Under the pieces are notes generated by a model. The model made no database searches, was not told the DNA's origin, and saw nothing but the letters and a program-made list of their open reading frames with translations. The position numbers and the translations under genes were made by a program. Positions 34,860 to 44,055 of a stretch of DNA of 64,000 bases are shown here, piece after piece; the stretch's first letter is position 1, and every line of letters starts with the position of its first letter. Origin of the DNA: Cohnella endophytica (lineage in GTDB: Bacteria; Bacillota; Bacilli; Paenibacillales; Paenibacillaceae); the NCBI RefSeq assembly GCF_003628305.1, contig NZ_RBZM01000003.1, positions 62,001 through 126,000 of the forward strand. Direction: 5' to 3'.

Positions 34860-34900
34860 CATCGGTTAATTAGCGACCATGCGATAATTCGACAAGCGAT

Positions 34901-34935
34901 GAACAGTCCTCTTGATAGGGGCTGTTCTTTTTTTT
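34901..34935 (+). terminator. Terminator of cysPTW-yezD
   Basis: GAACAG/CTGTTC and CC/GG pairs around an 8-base loop, followed by TTTTTTTT. Confidence 0.8.
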
Positions 34936-34965
34936 GCTGGACGGACTCATCGATTAATTCGCGAG

Positions 34966-35017
34966 AAAAAAACAAAGCCGTTAAGGAAGATCATCTTCCT
35001 TGACGGCTTTGTTTTTT
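34966..35017. terminator. Bidirectional terminator beside yqzM
   Basis: AACAAAGCCGT/ACGGCTTTGTT and AAGGAAGA/TCTTCCTT stack into a long stem with a TCA loop, A-run on one side and T-run on the other. Its minus-strand side serves the yqzM-like gene. Confidence 0.9.
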
Positions 35018-35034
35018 CGAACGGTAAATCTAAA

Positions 35035-35181
35035 TTAAGAAATGTTAAATTTAACGACGACCGCAATGATAAACACGACGGCCATGAAGCCGAACATCGC
35101 TCCGAAGCCGATAGCGGTATCCATAAAGTCATCGCGCGGTTCTTCGTTGATGTGCTGGCGGGGATCTCTAGCGTTTTCCAT
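35035..35181 (-). CDS. yqzM: YqzM-like small membrane protein
   Basis: A 48-residue protein: a charged start ([18 protein letters not shown]), then one hydrophobic helix ([20 protein letters not shown]). The pattern and length match the YqzM family of Bacillales (from memory, B. subtilis YqzM has IDSGVGFIVSFGFFATLFIIA). AGGAGG lies 7 bases before the ATG. It is monocistronic on the minus strand, with a strong shared terminator. Function unknown; single-pass membrane location is clear. Confidence 0.8.
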   Translation of the reverse strand: MENARDPRQHINEEPRDDFMDTAIGFGAMFGFMAVVFIIAVVVKFNIS

Positions 35182-35374
35182 GGGAAAGCCTCCTGACACA
35201 TTCGATACTAACATTATACCCAACATCGCTTTTTGTTGTAAAGTATTCCCGATCGGGCTTCGTGACAAGTTTGCGACAACGGACCGATTAAGCAGGGCGC
35301 GAAACTCCCTAACTGTGCTACAATGGGAGGAACGGGTGTTCTGCCCCATACCTGCCGTGCGAGGAGGCGCCGAT

Positions 35375-37372
35375 ATGGACGAAGGGATTTCAACCCAGAG
35401 CCGGGACAAGGCGATGGAAAACATACGACACAAGCTTGCGCTGCTCCCGGATCAGCCGGGCTGCTATTTAATGAAAAACGAAGAAGGCAAAATCATCTAC
35501 GTGGGCAAAGCCAAAGTGCTCAAAAACCGGGTTCGCTCCTATTTCTCGGGAAGCCACAACGCCAAAACGCAAAAGCTGGTCTCGGAAATCCGGGATTTCG
35601 AATATATCGTAACCGCGAGCAACACGGAGTCGCTTATTCTCGAATGCAACTTGATCAAGGAGCATTTTCCTCGATATAACGTGCTGCTCAAGGACGACAA
35701 GTCTTTTCCCTATCTGAAAATCACGCACGAAGCTCACCCGAAGCTCGAAGTGACCCGGCGGATCGTGAAGGACAAAGCCAAGTATTTCGGCCCTTATCCG
35801 AACGCGTTCGCCGCCCAAGAGACGAAGAAACTACTGGATAGGTTGTACCCGCTGCGCAAATGCAATACGTTGCCGGACAAGGTTTGTTTATATTACCATC
35901 TCGGCCAATGCGTGGCGCCATGCGAATATAAGATTGATCAAGCGGTCTACGACGAGATGATCGGCGAGATTTCGCGTTTCTTGAACGGCGGGCACGGAGA
36001 TATCAAAAAAGAGCTAAAGCGCAAAATGGAATCCGCGGCGGAAGAACTGGAGTTCGAGCGGGCAAGGGAATACCGCGACCAGATCGTGGCGATCGAAGCG
36101 CTCATGGAAAAGCAAACGATCAATATGTCGGACGCGATGGACCGCGACGTATTCGGTTATTCCGTCGACAAAGGCTGGATGTGCGTGCAAATTCTGTACA
36201 TGCGCCAAGGAAAAATGATCCAGCGCCACGTGTCCGTGTTCCCGTACTACGGAGAAGCGTACGATGACTTCCTAAGCTACGTGACGCAATATTACAGCGA
36301 TAACCCGGCGCTGCCGCGCGAGATGCTGCTTCCTGCACCTCCGGAGGCGGGCGAATCGGAGAAGGCTATAGGTGCGAGCGAATCAGCGACGGAAGCGGGG
36401 ATGGCGTCTGAAGCCGCTTCGGCAACTGAAGGTTCGTCGGCGCTTTTAGTTGCGGAGGAGAAGGAATCCTACGGAGAAGATGCGGGGTCGGCGGACGCGG
36501 CGGACGCTGCAGAAGAGGGAGAAGCCGCCGAGGTCGGCGAATCGTTGCGGCGCTGGCTTAAGATCAAAGTTGCCATTCCTCGCCGCGGCTCGAAACGCCA
36601 GCTCGTCTCGATGGCTTGCGACAATTCGCGCGTAGCTTTGGAGGAAAAGTTCCGTTTGATCGAACGCGACGAGTCCCGCAGCGTGAAGGCGGTGGAAGGA
36701 TTAGCACGTTGGATCGGCATTCCGAGCGCGGACCGGATCGAGGCGTTCGATAACTCGAACATCCAGGGTTCGTCGCCGGTTTCGGCGATGATCGTGTTCA
36801 CGAACGGCAAACCGGACAAGAAGGAATACCGTAAATATAACGTTAAGACGGTGCAAGGTCCCGACGACTACGAGTCGATGCGGGAAGTCGTGAGGCGTCG
36901 TTACGAACGCGTGCTTAAGGAAGGACTGAAACTGCCCGACCTGATCGTCGTAGATGGAGGCAAAGGTCATATCGCGTCCGTGCTTGACGTATTAACGAAC
37001 GAGTTGGGCTTGGACGTTCCGGTTTGCGGTTTGGCGAAGGATGCCAAGCATAGAACGGCGGAACTGCTCGTAGGCGACCCTCCTGAAGTCGTACCGTTGC
37101 CGCGCGATAGCCAGGAATTTTATTTGCTGCAGCGCATCCAGGACGAGGTTCACCGTTTCGCGATTACGTTTCATAGGGAGAAGCGGGCGAAGTCGATGGT
37201 CGCGTCCCGCCTCGACGCCATTCCCGGCATCGGGGAGAAGCGGCGCAAGCAGTTGCTTAGCCACTTTGGCTCGCTGAAGGCGATCAAGGAAGCGACGGTC
37301 GAGGACTTCAAAGCCGTCTCCATCGGAGACTCGCTCGCTCAACGGATTTTGGAGACGCTAAACGCGGAGTAA
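35375..37372 (+). CDS. uvrC: Excinuclease ABC subunit C
   Basis: A 665-residue UvrC, the nuclease of nucleotide excision repair that makes both incisions. The order is: GIY-YIG domain ([20 protein letters not shown]), Cys-rich region, UVR helix pair ([17 protein letters not shown]), RNase H-like nuclease domain ([11 protein letters not shown]), and C-terminal helix-hairpin-helix ([18 protein letters not shown]). The ATG at 35375 has GAGGAGG 7 bases upstream. Between the UVR region and the nuclease domain sits an acidic, Ala/Glu/Ser-rich insertion of about 65 residues, making it longer than the usual ~600. A terminator follows. Confidence 0.95.
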   Translation: MDEGISTQSRDKAMENIRHKLALLPDQPGCYLMKNEEGKIIYVGKAKVLKNRVRSYFSGSHNAKTQKLVSEIRDFEYIVTASNTESLILECNLIKEHFPRYNVLLKDDKSFPYLKITHEAHPKLEVTRRIVKDKAKYFGPYPNAFAAQETKKLLDRLYPLRKCNTLPDKVCLYYHLGQCVAPCEYKIDQAVYDEMIGEISRFLNGGHGDIKKELKRKMESAAEELEFERAREYRDQIVAIEALMEKQTINMSDAMDRDVFGYSVDKGWMCVQILYMRQGKMIQRHVSVFPYYGEAYDDFLSYVTQYYSDNPALPREMLLPAPPEAGESEKAIGASESATEAGMASEAASATEGSSALLVAEEKESYGEDAGSADAADAAEEGEAAEVGESLRRWLKIKVAIPRRGSKRQLVSMACDNSRVALEEKFRLIERDESRSVKAVEGLARWIGIPSADRIEAFDNSNIQGSSPVSAMIVFTNGKPDKKEYRKYNVKTVQGPDDYESMREVVRRRYERVLKEGLKLPDLIVVDGGKGHIASVLDVLTNELGLDVPVCGLAKDAKHRTAELLVGDPPEVVPLPRDSQEFYLLQRIQDEVHRFAITFHREKRAKSMVASRLDAIPGIGEKRRKQLLSHFGSLKAIKEATVEDFKAVSIGDSLAQRILETLNAE

Positions 37373-37391
37373 GGGGATAGGAGAAAGCGAT

Positions 37392-37430
37392 AAACCGGTC
37401 GTCAGATTAATCTGGCGGCCGGTTTTATTT
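37392..37430 (+). terminator. Terminator of uvrC
   Basis: AAACCGG/CCGGTTT and CAGAT/ATCTG segments form a long stem, followed by TTTATTT. Confidence 0.85.
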
Positions 37431-37447
37431 GACCGTTTCTTTGTACT

Positions 37448-37740
37448 CGTACTATCAGGTTTTACCCAACTACAGCCTTCCTTCAGTCTGCTTCGAGGCA
37501 CGTAGTCAGGTTTTAACCAACTACAGTCTTCCTTCAGTCTGCTTCGAGGCACGTAGTCAGGTTTCATCCAACTACAGCTTTCTCTCGGCACACTTCGAGG
37601 CATGCAGTCAGGTTTTAACCAACTACAGCCTTCTATCGGCGCGCTCCAAGGCACGGAGTCAGGTTTTAACCAACTACAGTCTTCTCCCGGCCCGCTTCGA
37701 GGCACGCAGTCAGTTTTTAACCAACTACAACCTACTCTAG
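37448..37740. repeat. Repeat family 1: 6 units of exactly 51 bp
   Basis: The CAGGTTTTAACC-type core begins at 37456, 37507, 37558, 37609, 37660 and 37711: all steps are 51 bp. Each core can fold as GTAGT-CA-GGTT-TT-AACC-A-ACTAC. The remaining ~28 bp (around CTTCGAGGCAC) are moderately conserved. A 17-residue repeating frame is a by-product of the period. The array begins about 20 bases after the uvrC terminator. Confidence 0.9.
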
Positions 37741-37757
37741 GTCCGCACCACCTCCAT

Positions 37758-37779
37758 CACCCAATTAGTTTGACTAGGT
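37758..37779. repeat. Left half of a split family-3 repeat unit
   Basis: CACCCAATTAGTTTGACTAGG matches the first half of the family-3 unit found at 38819 onward. It stops at the dyad centre, where family 2 begins. The matching right half is at 38786. Confidence 0.75.
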
Positions 37780-38785
37780 TGAGAGTCCCGTTCGAGAGCC
37801 AGTTAGTTCGCCGGAGCAAGTAACTTCCTGCTGGGCACCCCGTTCGAGCGTCAGTTAGTTCGCCGGAGCGAGTAACTTCCTGCTTGGAGTTTCGTTCGAG
37901 CGCCAGTTAGTTCGCCGGAGCAAGTAACTCCCTGCTGAGAGTCCCAATCGAGCGCCAGTTAGTTCGCCGGAGCAAGTAACTCCCTGCTGAGAGTCCCGTT
38001 CGAGCGCCAGTTAGTTCGCCGAAGCAAGTAACTTCCTGCTGGGCGCCTCGTTCGAGAGCCAGTTAGTTCGCCGGAGCAAGTAACTCCCTGCGGAGAGTCC
38101 CGTTCGAGCGCCAGTTAGTTCGCCGAAGCAAGTAACTTCCTGCTGGGTGCACCGTTCGAGCGTCAGTTAGTTGGCCGGAGCGAGTAACTTCCTGCTTGGA
38201 GTTTCATTCGAGCGCCAGTTAGTTCGCCGGAGAAAGTAACTCCCTACTGAGAGTCCCGTTCGAGCGCCAGTTAGTTCGCCGAAGCAAGTAACTCCCTGCT
38301 GAGAGTCCCCTTCGAGCGCCAGTTAGTTCGCCGAAGCAAGTAACTTCCTGCTGGGCGCCCCGTTCGAGCGTCAGTTAGTTCGCCGGAGCGAGTAACTTCC
38401 TGCTTGGAGTTTCGTTCGAGCGCCAGTTAGTTCGCCGGAGCAAGTAACTACCTGCTAGAAGATCCGTTCGAGCATCAGTTAGTTCGCCGGAGAAAGTAAC
38501 TCCCTGCTGAGAGTCCCGTTCGAGAGCCAGTTAGTTCGCCGGAGAAAGTAACTCCCTGCTGAGAGTCCCGTTCGAGCGCCAGTTAGTTCGCCGGAGAAAG
38601 TAACTCCCTGTTGAGAGTCCCGTTCGAGCGCCAGTTAGTTCGCCGAAGCAAGTAACTTCCTGCTGGGCGCCCCGTTCGAGCGCCAGTTAGTTCGCCGAAG
38701 CAAGTAACTTCCTGCTGGGCGCCCCGTTCGAGCGTCAGTTAGTTCGCCGGAGCGAGTAACTTCCTGCTGAGAGTCCCGTTCGAGC
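37780..38785. repeat. Repeat family 2: 19 units of exactly 52 bp
   Basis: GTTCGAG (or a one- or two-base variant) occurs at 37790 and then every 52 bp to 38778, giving 19 complete units without one length change. Each unit holds AGTTAGTT and AAGTAACT flanking a 9-base GC-rich centre. Units fall into types by their last 9 bases (GGGCGCCCC, TGGAGTTTC or GAGAGTCCC). No unique spacers exist, so it is not a CRISPR array. No credible gene lies in the 1.8 kb between uvrC and the PAP2 gene. Confidence 0.95.
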
Positions 38786-39010
38786 GGTTAAATTAATCTC
38801 CCACCGCGCCGCCTCTAGCACCCAATTAGTTTGACTAGGTCAAACTAAACTCCCACCGCGCCGACTCCAGCACCCAATTAGTTTGACTAGGTCAAACTAA
38901 ACTCCCGCTGCGCTACCTCGAGCACCCAATTAGTTTGACTAAGTCAAACTAGACTCCCATCGCACCGCCTCCAACACACAATAAGTTTGACTAGGTCAAA
39001 CTAAACTTTA
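38786..39010. repeat. Repeat family 3: half unit plus 4 units of 52 bp with perfect palindromes
   Basis: TTAGTTTGAC cores begin at 38826, 38878, 38930 and 38982 (the last with one change), a 52-bp period. In the first two copies TTAGTTTGAC and GTCAAACTAA are perfect arms around TAG. The right half of a further unit starts at 38786, exactly 52 bp before its equivalent in the next unit. After the array, 39010-39165 shows nothing beyond a likely promoter region for the PAP2 gene. Confidence 0.92.
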
Positions 39011-39164
39011 GCCACAACGAGCAAACGCCGTCCGTCCCCGCCGTCGCACCCGGAACGAAAAGGCCTCCCTTCCGAATCTTTAGTTTTTCTTCAGATTTAT
39101 CACAGTCGGTTCCTTATTTCTTTTCCTTATGATGTGTTCATCACGTTGCAAGGAGAGATAATGT

Positions 39165-39824
39165 ATGCCTTCTAGAACTTATAAACCTTTATTGTGGCTG
39201 TTAGCCATACCGCTGCTGAACCTTCTGTACGCTCTGCAAAATCATTCGTCGACGGGAGTCCAGTCGCTAGTCACCGAGGTGGATCGGAATACGCCGTTCA
39301 TTCCAGCGTTTTCGGTACCGTATTTGCTCTGGTACCCCTTTTTGTTTATCGTGCTGACATTGATCCTGCTTCGCGACAAAAGGCAATATTACCGTACGTT
39401 GCTTTCGCTCTGTCTCGGATTATTGGTTTCCAATTTGATTTTTTTGATGTTCCAGACGACGGTCCCCCGCCCGGAGGTTCCCGCAATGGGAACGTTCAAC
39501 CGTCTCGTATCCCTCGTATACGCCAACGACGAGCCTTATAACTGTTTCCCGAGCATACATGTCATGACGAGCACGTTGATGTTATTCGGCTCCGCGGCAT
39601 TGCGATGGCAGGTCAGAATTCCCGTCGTCGTCTTCGCTCTTTCCATCATCGCATCTACGCTTTTCATTAAACAGCACGTAATCGCGGACGTTCTGGCGGG
39701 GATACTGATCGCGCCACTCGTTTATTGGGCAGCCGACCTGCTATTGGAGAAGTTAAGCAGCAGAAAAAAAGCGCCGTCTCCAAACGCAAGGGAGGTGAGC
39801 CGGCGCCATGCGATTGATGAGTGA
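39165..39824 (+). CDS. PAP2-family membrane phosphatase
   Basis: A 219-residue PAP2/IPC-synthase-like protein with about six hydrophobic segments. The active-site region is NCFPSIHVMTS (PSxH with the catalytic His) and FIKQHVIADVLAG (second His and Asp). The N-terminal KxxxxxxRP motif is weak or altered (RPEVP). Such enzymes dephosphorylate lipid phosphates outside the membrane. AAGGAGAG lies upstream of the ATG. Its 3' end overlaps the next gene by 17 bases, pointing to joint action on membrane lipids (inference). Confidence 0.88.
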   Translation: MPSRTYKPLLWLLAIPLLNLLYALQNHSSTGVQSLVTEVDRNTPFIPAFSVPYLLWYPFLFIVLTLILLRDKRQYYRTLLSLCLGLLVSNLIFLMFQTTVPRPEVPAMGTFNRLVSLVYANDEPYNCFPSIHVMTSTLMLFGSAALRWQVRIPVVVFALSIIASTLFIKQHVIADVLAGILIAPLVYWAADLLLEKLSSRKKAPSPNAREVSRRHAIDE

Positions 39825-40374
39825 GGAGAGCCGACTATTCCTGCGCAGGTTTCTGCGGCGTCCGAAGCAGATCGGGAGCATCGTTCCCAGTTCGGGTTAT
39901 TTGTCCCGGCGTATGGTTTCCGCGATTCCTTGGCACCGTGTGGGGACCATAGCCGAGCTGGGAGCGGGCACGGGAGCGATTACCGGAGAGATTGCCCGCA
40001 TGGCTGTATCGACCGCTAAAGTATTCGTGTTCGAGAAGGATGCGAAAATGAGGCAGCGATTAAAGCGGATGTATCCCGAATTCATCTGCGGAGCCAACGT
40101 GACGAATCTATCGCTCCTGCTTGAGGCTTATGGATTATCGGGCGGGCTTGATTGCATCGTGAGCGGATTGCCATTCTATAACTTCTCGGAACCCGTACGA
40201 GAGATGTTGCTAGGACACATCTTCGAAGCATTAAAGCCCGGCGGCTTATTCGTTGCGTTTCAATATTCCTTGCAGATGCGCAAGCCGTTGTCGCGAAAGT
40301 TCGAAATCGAGCGAATCGATTTCGTTCCGTTAAATTTCCCGCCCGCGTTCGTATATGTCTGCCGAAAAAGATAA
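39808..40374 (+). CDS. SAM-dependent methyltransferase, phospholipid N-methyltransferase-like
   Basis: A 188-residue class I methyltransferase. Motif I is AELGAGTGAITGEI, followed by VFEKDAKM (acidic end of strand 2), then DCIVSGLPFYNF and LKPGGLFVAFQYS. The PF-Y-NF post-I sequence and the N-terminal FLRRPKQIGSIVPSS resemble PmtA-type phospholipid methyltransferases and rRNA-dimethylase-like proteins. GGAGG lies about 12 bases before the ATG. Coupling with the PAP2 gene favours a lipid substrate, but this is inference. Confidence 0.82.
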   Translation: MRLMSEESRLFLRRFLRRPKQIGSIVPSSGYLSRRMVSAIPWHRVGTIAELGAGTGAITGEIARMAVSTAKVFVFEKDAKMRQRLKRMYPEFICGANVTNLSLLLEAYGLSGGLDCIVSGLPFYNFSEPVREMLLGHIFEALKPGGLFVAFQYSLQMRKPLSRKFEIERIDFVPLNFPPAFVYVCRKR

Positions 40375-40475
40375 TTAGCCGTAAGCAACCGATCCCCCAC
40401 GGATTGTATTTTGCTGGAAAAAAGGCGCGCCGTAGGTATAGAATGTAGGAAAATAGAAGGAAAGAGGGGAAGGGC

Positions 40476-41168
40476 ATGAACGGTGGCACGATTCTCGTCG
40501 CGGACGACGACTCCGAAATTCGCGATGTCATCCATGTGTATTTACGCAATGAAGGGTACCGCGTGCTGGAGGCGAATAACGGGAGGCAAGCCGTAGAACT
40601 CGTCAAAACCGAACCTGTCCGGCTCCTCATTCTGGACGTCATGATGCCCGAGATGGATGGCATTCAAGCTTGCCTAAAAATCCGCGAAATATCGGAAATC
40701 CCAATCATTATGCTGTCGGCCAAACAAGAGGATATCGACAAAATCCAAGGCTTGTCCACGGGAGCCGACGATTACGTATCCAAGCCCTTCAGTCCGCTGG
40801 AGCTTATCGCGAGAGTTAAGGCCCAGCTTCGGCGCCAATCCCGCACCGCCAAGTCCGAGGCGGATACATCCATCCTCGTGGCGAATGACCTGCAAATCGA
40901 TATCGCTCGCCATCTTGTCACGGTTAAGGGGTTGGAGGTTGCCTTAACCCCGCTGGAATTCGCGATTCTCGAACTGCTCGTGACCCATCCCGGCCAAGTG
41001 TTCCATGCCGATAAAATCTACGAGAAAGTGTGGAAGGAACCAGCCGGGTTCTCGGAAAATACGGTGATGGTGCACATTCGTAATCTTCGCGAGAAGGTGG
41101 AGATCAATCCGCGGGAGCCCCGCTACATCAAGACGGTATGGGGGGTAGGCTATAAAATTGATAAATAA
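40476..41168 (+). CDS. OmpR-family response regulator
   Basis: A 230-residue response regulator with a receiver domain (acidic pocket DDD, phospho-acceptor Asp in LLILDVMMPEMDG, Thr/Ser site in MLSAKQ, Lys in SKPF) and a C-terminal winged helix of the OmpR/PhoB type (LTPLEFAILELL, TVWGVGYK). It resembles VanR-like regulators. GAGGGGAAGGG precedes the ATG. The partner kinase gene overlaps its 3' end by 11 bases. The flanking PAP2/methyltransferase and CPBP genes suggest envelope stress control (inference). Confidence 0.93.
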   Translation: MNGGTILVADDDSEIRDVIHVYLRNEGYRVLEANNGRQAVELVKTEPVRLLILDVMMPEMDGIQACLKIREISEIPIIMLSAKQEDIDKIQGLSTGADDYVSKPFSPLELIARVKAQLRRQSRTAKSEADTSILVANDLQIDIARHLVTVKGLEVALTPLEFAILELLVTHPGQVFHADKIYEKVWKEPAGFSENTVMVHIRNLREKVEINPREPRYIKTVWGVGYKIDK

Positions 41169-42210
41169 ATTCCTGACGGTCATCAGCGGCAGGGGAAGCA
41201 TCCGTATGCAAATGGTTTGGTCGTTCATCGCGAGCCTAATCATGGGCTTCCTCGTATCCATCGCCATCCCCAAAGGAATGTTTTTCGACGTTCCCGCGTC
41301 CATCATCGCATTTTTCGGTACTTTTACGTTGTCTTTTCTGGTGCTGACCCGCCCTACGATCAGGTACTTAGTGAAATTGTCGGAAGGTTTGACCATTATC
41401 TCAAACGGAAATCTTCGTTATCGGATCGCCGGGAGGAGGCAAGACGAACTGGGCAAAGTCGCCGAACGCATTAACGCGATGGCCGAGAAATTAGAAGCCC
41501 AACTGGAAAGGGAACGAGAGACCGAGAAATCGAAGATGGAGCTGATTACGGGAGTTTCGCACGATTTGAGGACGCCACTCACGAGCATTATCGGTTATCT
41601 GGAGCTGCTGAAGGGCAAAGCCTACAAAGACGAGGAAGAATATGAGAGGTTTATCGCAAATACGCACAGCAAAGCGCATCATTTGAAGACGCTTATTGAC
41701 GAGCTGTTCGAATATACCCGCCTCTCTCAGGGGGGAGCGAGCTTACAGATCGCCTTCATTGATCTAAGAGAGCTATTAATCCAATTTTTGTCGGAGATCG
41801 AGCCGATCGCGAAGGAAAGCCGAATCGAGGTTCATGCCGACGTTCCGGAGAGGCAACTGATGATCCGGGTCGATCCCGAGCAAATCCGCAGAGTCGTCGA
41901 CAATCTGTTGACCAATGCAATAAAGTTCTCCCCGATGCCCGGCGACATAAAAGTCGTTTTGGCCGCCGACGACGGCCAAGCGACGATTACGGTCGAGAAC
42001 GAGGGAGAACCGATTACGGAGGAACAAGAGGCGAGATTGTTCGAACGCTTTTACAAAGCGGACGCCGCTCGTTCAAACGACAGTCGGAGGGGTGGAGCCG
42101 GACTCGGACTGTCGATCGCTAGAGGAATAGCGGAGCAGCACGGCGGCCGACTAACTCTCGACTACGCCGATGGTAAATTCAGCTTTCGACTGTTTTTGCC
42201 TCTCTCCTGA
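41158..42210 (+). CDS. Sensor histidine kinase
   Basis: A 350-residue kinase: two N-terminal transmembrane helices with almost no extracellular loop, a HAMP region (ISNGNLRYRIAGRRQDELG), dimerisation helix with the phospho-His in GVSHDLRTPLTS, and an ATPase domain with N (DNLLTNAIKF), F (FERFYKAD) and G boxes (GLGLSIA). The near-absent sensory domain is typical of intramembrane-sensing kinases such as those for antimicrobial peptides. TTG start with GGTAGG upstream. Its last 32 bases overlap the convergent CPBP gene. Confidence 0.93.
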   Translation: MINKFLTVISGRGSIRMQMVWSFIASLIMGFLVSIAIPKGMFFDVPASIIAFFGTFTLSFLVLTRPTIRYLVKLSEGLTIISNGNLRYRIAGRRQDELGKVAERINAMAEKLEAQLERERETEKSKMELITGVSHDLRTPLTSIIGYLELLKGKAYKDEEEYERFIANTHSKAHHLKTLIDELFEYTRLSQGGASLQIAFIDLRELLIQFLSEIEPIAKESRIEVHADVPERQLMIRVDPEQIRRVVDNLLTNAIKFSPMPGDIKVVLAADDGQATITVENEGEPITEEQEARLFERFYKADAARSNDSRRGGAGLGLSIARGIAEQHGGRLTLDYADGKFSFRLFLPLS

Positions 42211-43894
42211 AGGTTCGATGTAGCCACCAGATGGCGATCGCTACGATTGCGGGCATCGCGATGCTGAAGACGCCGCCGATAAAGTCGTATGGCAACCCGT
42301 CGAACATCATTTGCAGTCCCATCAGAATCGCATCGAGAGTCACGTGAGCGAAAATAGCGGCCATAATGCCGAATCGCAGCATGAACCAACCGAAGAGGAA
42401 GGACATGAGGACTAGCTCGATTATTCGCGTGTAGAAAGGGTAGATCGCGTACCCGACATGCCCAAGCGCCCATAATAATCCCGGAGGAACGATCGCCGCG
42501 ATCGTCAGGATGGAGGCCGTTCTATGCGAAGGTTCGCGCCCTAACAGTTTGCGGGCGGTTCCGACGAACCAACTGCGGAAGAGGCCGATGCCGAACAAAC
42601 GGCTTTGAAGCTCTTCGGAAATGCCGGCGCACCAAGCCAATAGCGGCAATAGCCACGGGATGCTCATATTGTACATCGATTGGGACGCATCCGACGAAGA
42701 GAAGGACCCCAATGACTTCTCCAGAACGAGAAGAATAAACGACTGCGCTCCAAGCAAAATGAATGCAAGAAAATAACCTATGCGCATGCTGTTCAGCACG
42801 TCGTTCCCGTAACCGGCTTCTTTCCATCTGGGCCATAAGGAACGCCCCATGGACCTCCAGAGTCCGTCTCCTCCGACTGCGGAGAAGTATGTGAGCAACG
42901 CCATCGCCGCATAAGTGATGAGGCTAGCGATAACGCTGACGTTGTCGCTTAGGCTTGCGCCCATTTTCCACGTTCCCGCCCTCAGCCCCGGTATCATGTT
43001 AAACGTCAATCCCGCATATAGCGCGAAGAAGATCACGGATAAGAAAATGCCCCGGCGATAGGAAGTGTGTTCCCCGTGCGTTCCCGTATAGACGATCGCG
43101 ATTACGAACATGAGCAGGGAGGGCAGAATGAATCCGAAAATCGAAAGCTGCATCGCCCAATGCTCCTGTTTGTCCATGTAGCCGGTAAAGGAGGCAGGTA
43201 AGTCGACGCCATACGTAACGGAGCCTCCTTGCCAAGGAGGGAATGCCGATGAGATCGCGCTGTAACCATTCGGAACGGCGACTTTTAACCATGGGTTTGC
43301 TTGCCCGATTTCGGGTAGAGCGGAAACGAACCTTACCGATCCATCGGCATTTTCCTGGCCATCCCATTTCCATTGATCCGCCTGAACGCCCCAATGCATG
43401 GCATAATTCATCGCCCGGTCGGCAAGATTATCCGCGGGTAAGTCTGAATTTACCTGTTCGGAAGATTGGTTCCCTTTCGTTTGCCAGGCGACGAGTTTCC
43501 CCTTATCCATGTCCAGGTACAGCACCAAACCTTCTAGGGTATCGCGAAGACGAATTTCCACGGCATATACGTCACGCGGAGCGGTAGCCGACCATTGTTT
43601 ATCGAACGCGTCCACGAGCTCGTATTTCGTCAGGTAACCGACGGTGTCGCTATCCGAAAGGTGCGTCACGGTCGTTTTTTCCACGTTTTCCCGCGCGAGG
43701 CCGAAACGGTCGCTCGCCCACTCCAGCGCTTTAACGTTCGCTTCCGTCCTTGTTAGCACATGATTGGTATCGGTCGAGAACAATTGTCCGGTAACGGGGA
43801 ATACTTGAATAAGAAGAAAGAGCAGGAACCCTATCGTTGCCGTCCATAGCCAGCGCTTATCCAGTTGTGATGGGACTATTCGATTCAAAATCAT
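42179..43894 (-). CDS. CPBP-family intramembrane metalloprotease
   Basis: A 571-residue membrane protein. A first helix precedes an extracytoplasmic domain of about 200 residues (roughly 35-235). The membrane half carries the CPBP (CAAX protease/bacteriocin-processing) signature: EELQSR (EExxxR), then ALGHVGYAIYP and HVTLDAILMG with metal-binding His residues. Such proteases cut within membranes or process bacteriocins. It is convergent with the two-component system, overlapping its end by 32 bases. A start at 43894 (ATG) has GGAG-like sequence upstream. Substrate unknown. Confidence 0.82.
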   Translation of the reverse strand: MILNRIVPSQLDKRWLWTATIGFLLFLLIQVFPVTGQLFSTDTNHVLTRTEANVKALEWASDRFGLARENVEKTTVTHLSDSDTVGYLTKYELVDAFDKQWSATAPRDVYAVEIRLRDTLEGLVLYLDMDKGKLVAWQTKGNQSSEQVNSDLPADNLADRAMNYAMHWGVQADQWKWDGQENADGSVRFVSALPEIGQANPWLKVAVPNGYSAISSAFPPWQGGSVTYGVDLPASFTGYMDKQEHWAMQLSIFGFILPSLLMFVIAIVYTGTHGEHTSYRRGIFLSVIFFALYAGLTFNMIPGLRAGTWKMGASLSDNVSVIASLITYAAMALLTYFSAVGGDGLWRSMGRSLWPRWKEAGYGNDVLNSMRIGYFLAFILLGAQSFILLVLEKSLGSFSSSDASQSMYNMSIPWLLPLLAWCAGISEELQSRLFGIGLFRSWFVGTARKLLGREPSHRTASILTIAAIVPPGLLWALGHVGYAIYPFYTRIIELVLMSFLFGWFMLRFGIMAAIFAHVTLDAILMGLQMMFDGLPYDFIGGVFSIAMPAIVAIAIWWLHRTFRREAKTVES

Positions 43895-44055
43895 CTCTCC
43901 TTATACGCTGGTCTTTTCCCCTAATTTCCATCAAGTATCTCTCAAATTCGTCGAAAATGAAAGCAAAGCGCTCGATAATCATTGTCCGGGGCTCTATCCA
44001 TGCGTTTACTTTCGGTTTTATCGTTCAAATCAGTCGGAATGCCCCCTTTTTGGTG

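Noticed and set aside
37358-37740. Repeat proteins on both strands after uvrC
   Set aside because: Same reason: 51-bp period keeps frames open on both strands; the uvrC terminator lies inside one of them.
37780-39010. CRISPR array
   Set aside because: The whole 52-bp unit is conserved and there are no unique spacers, leader or cas genes.
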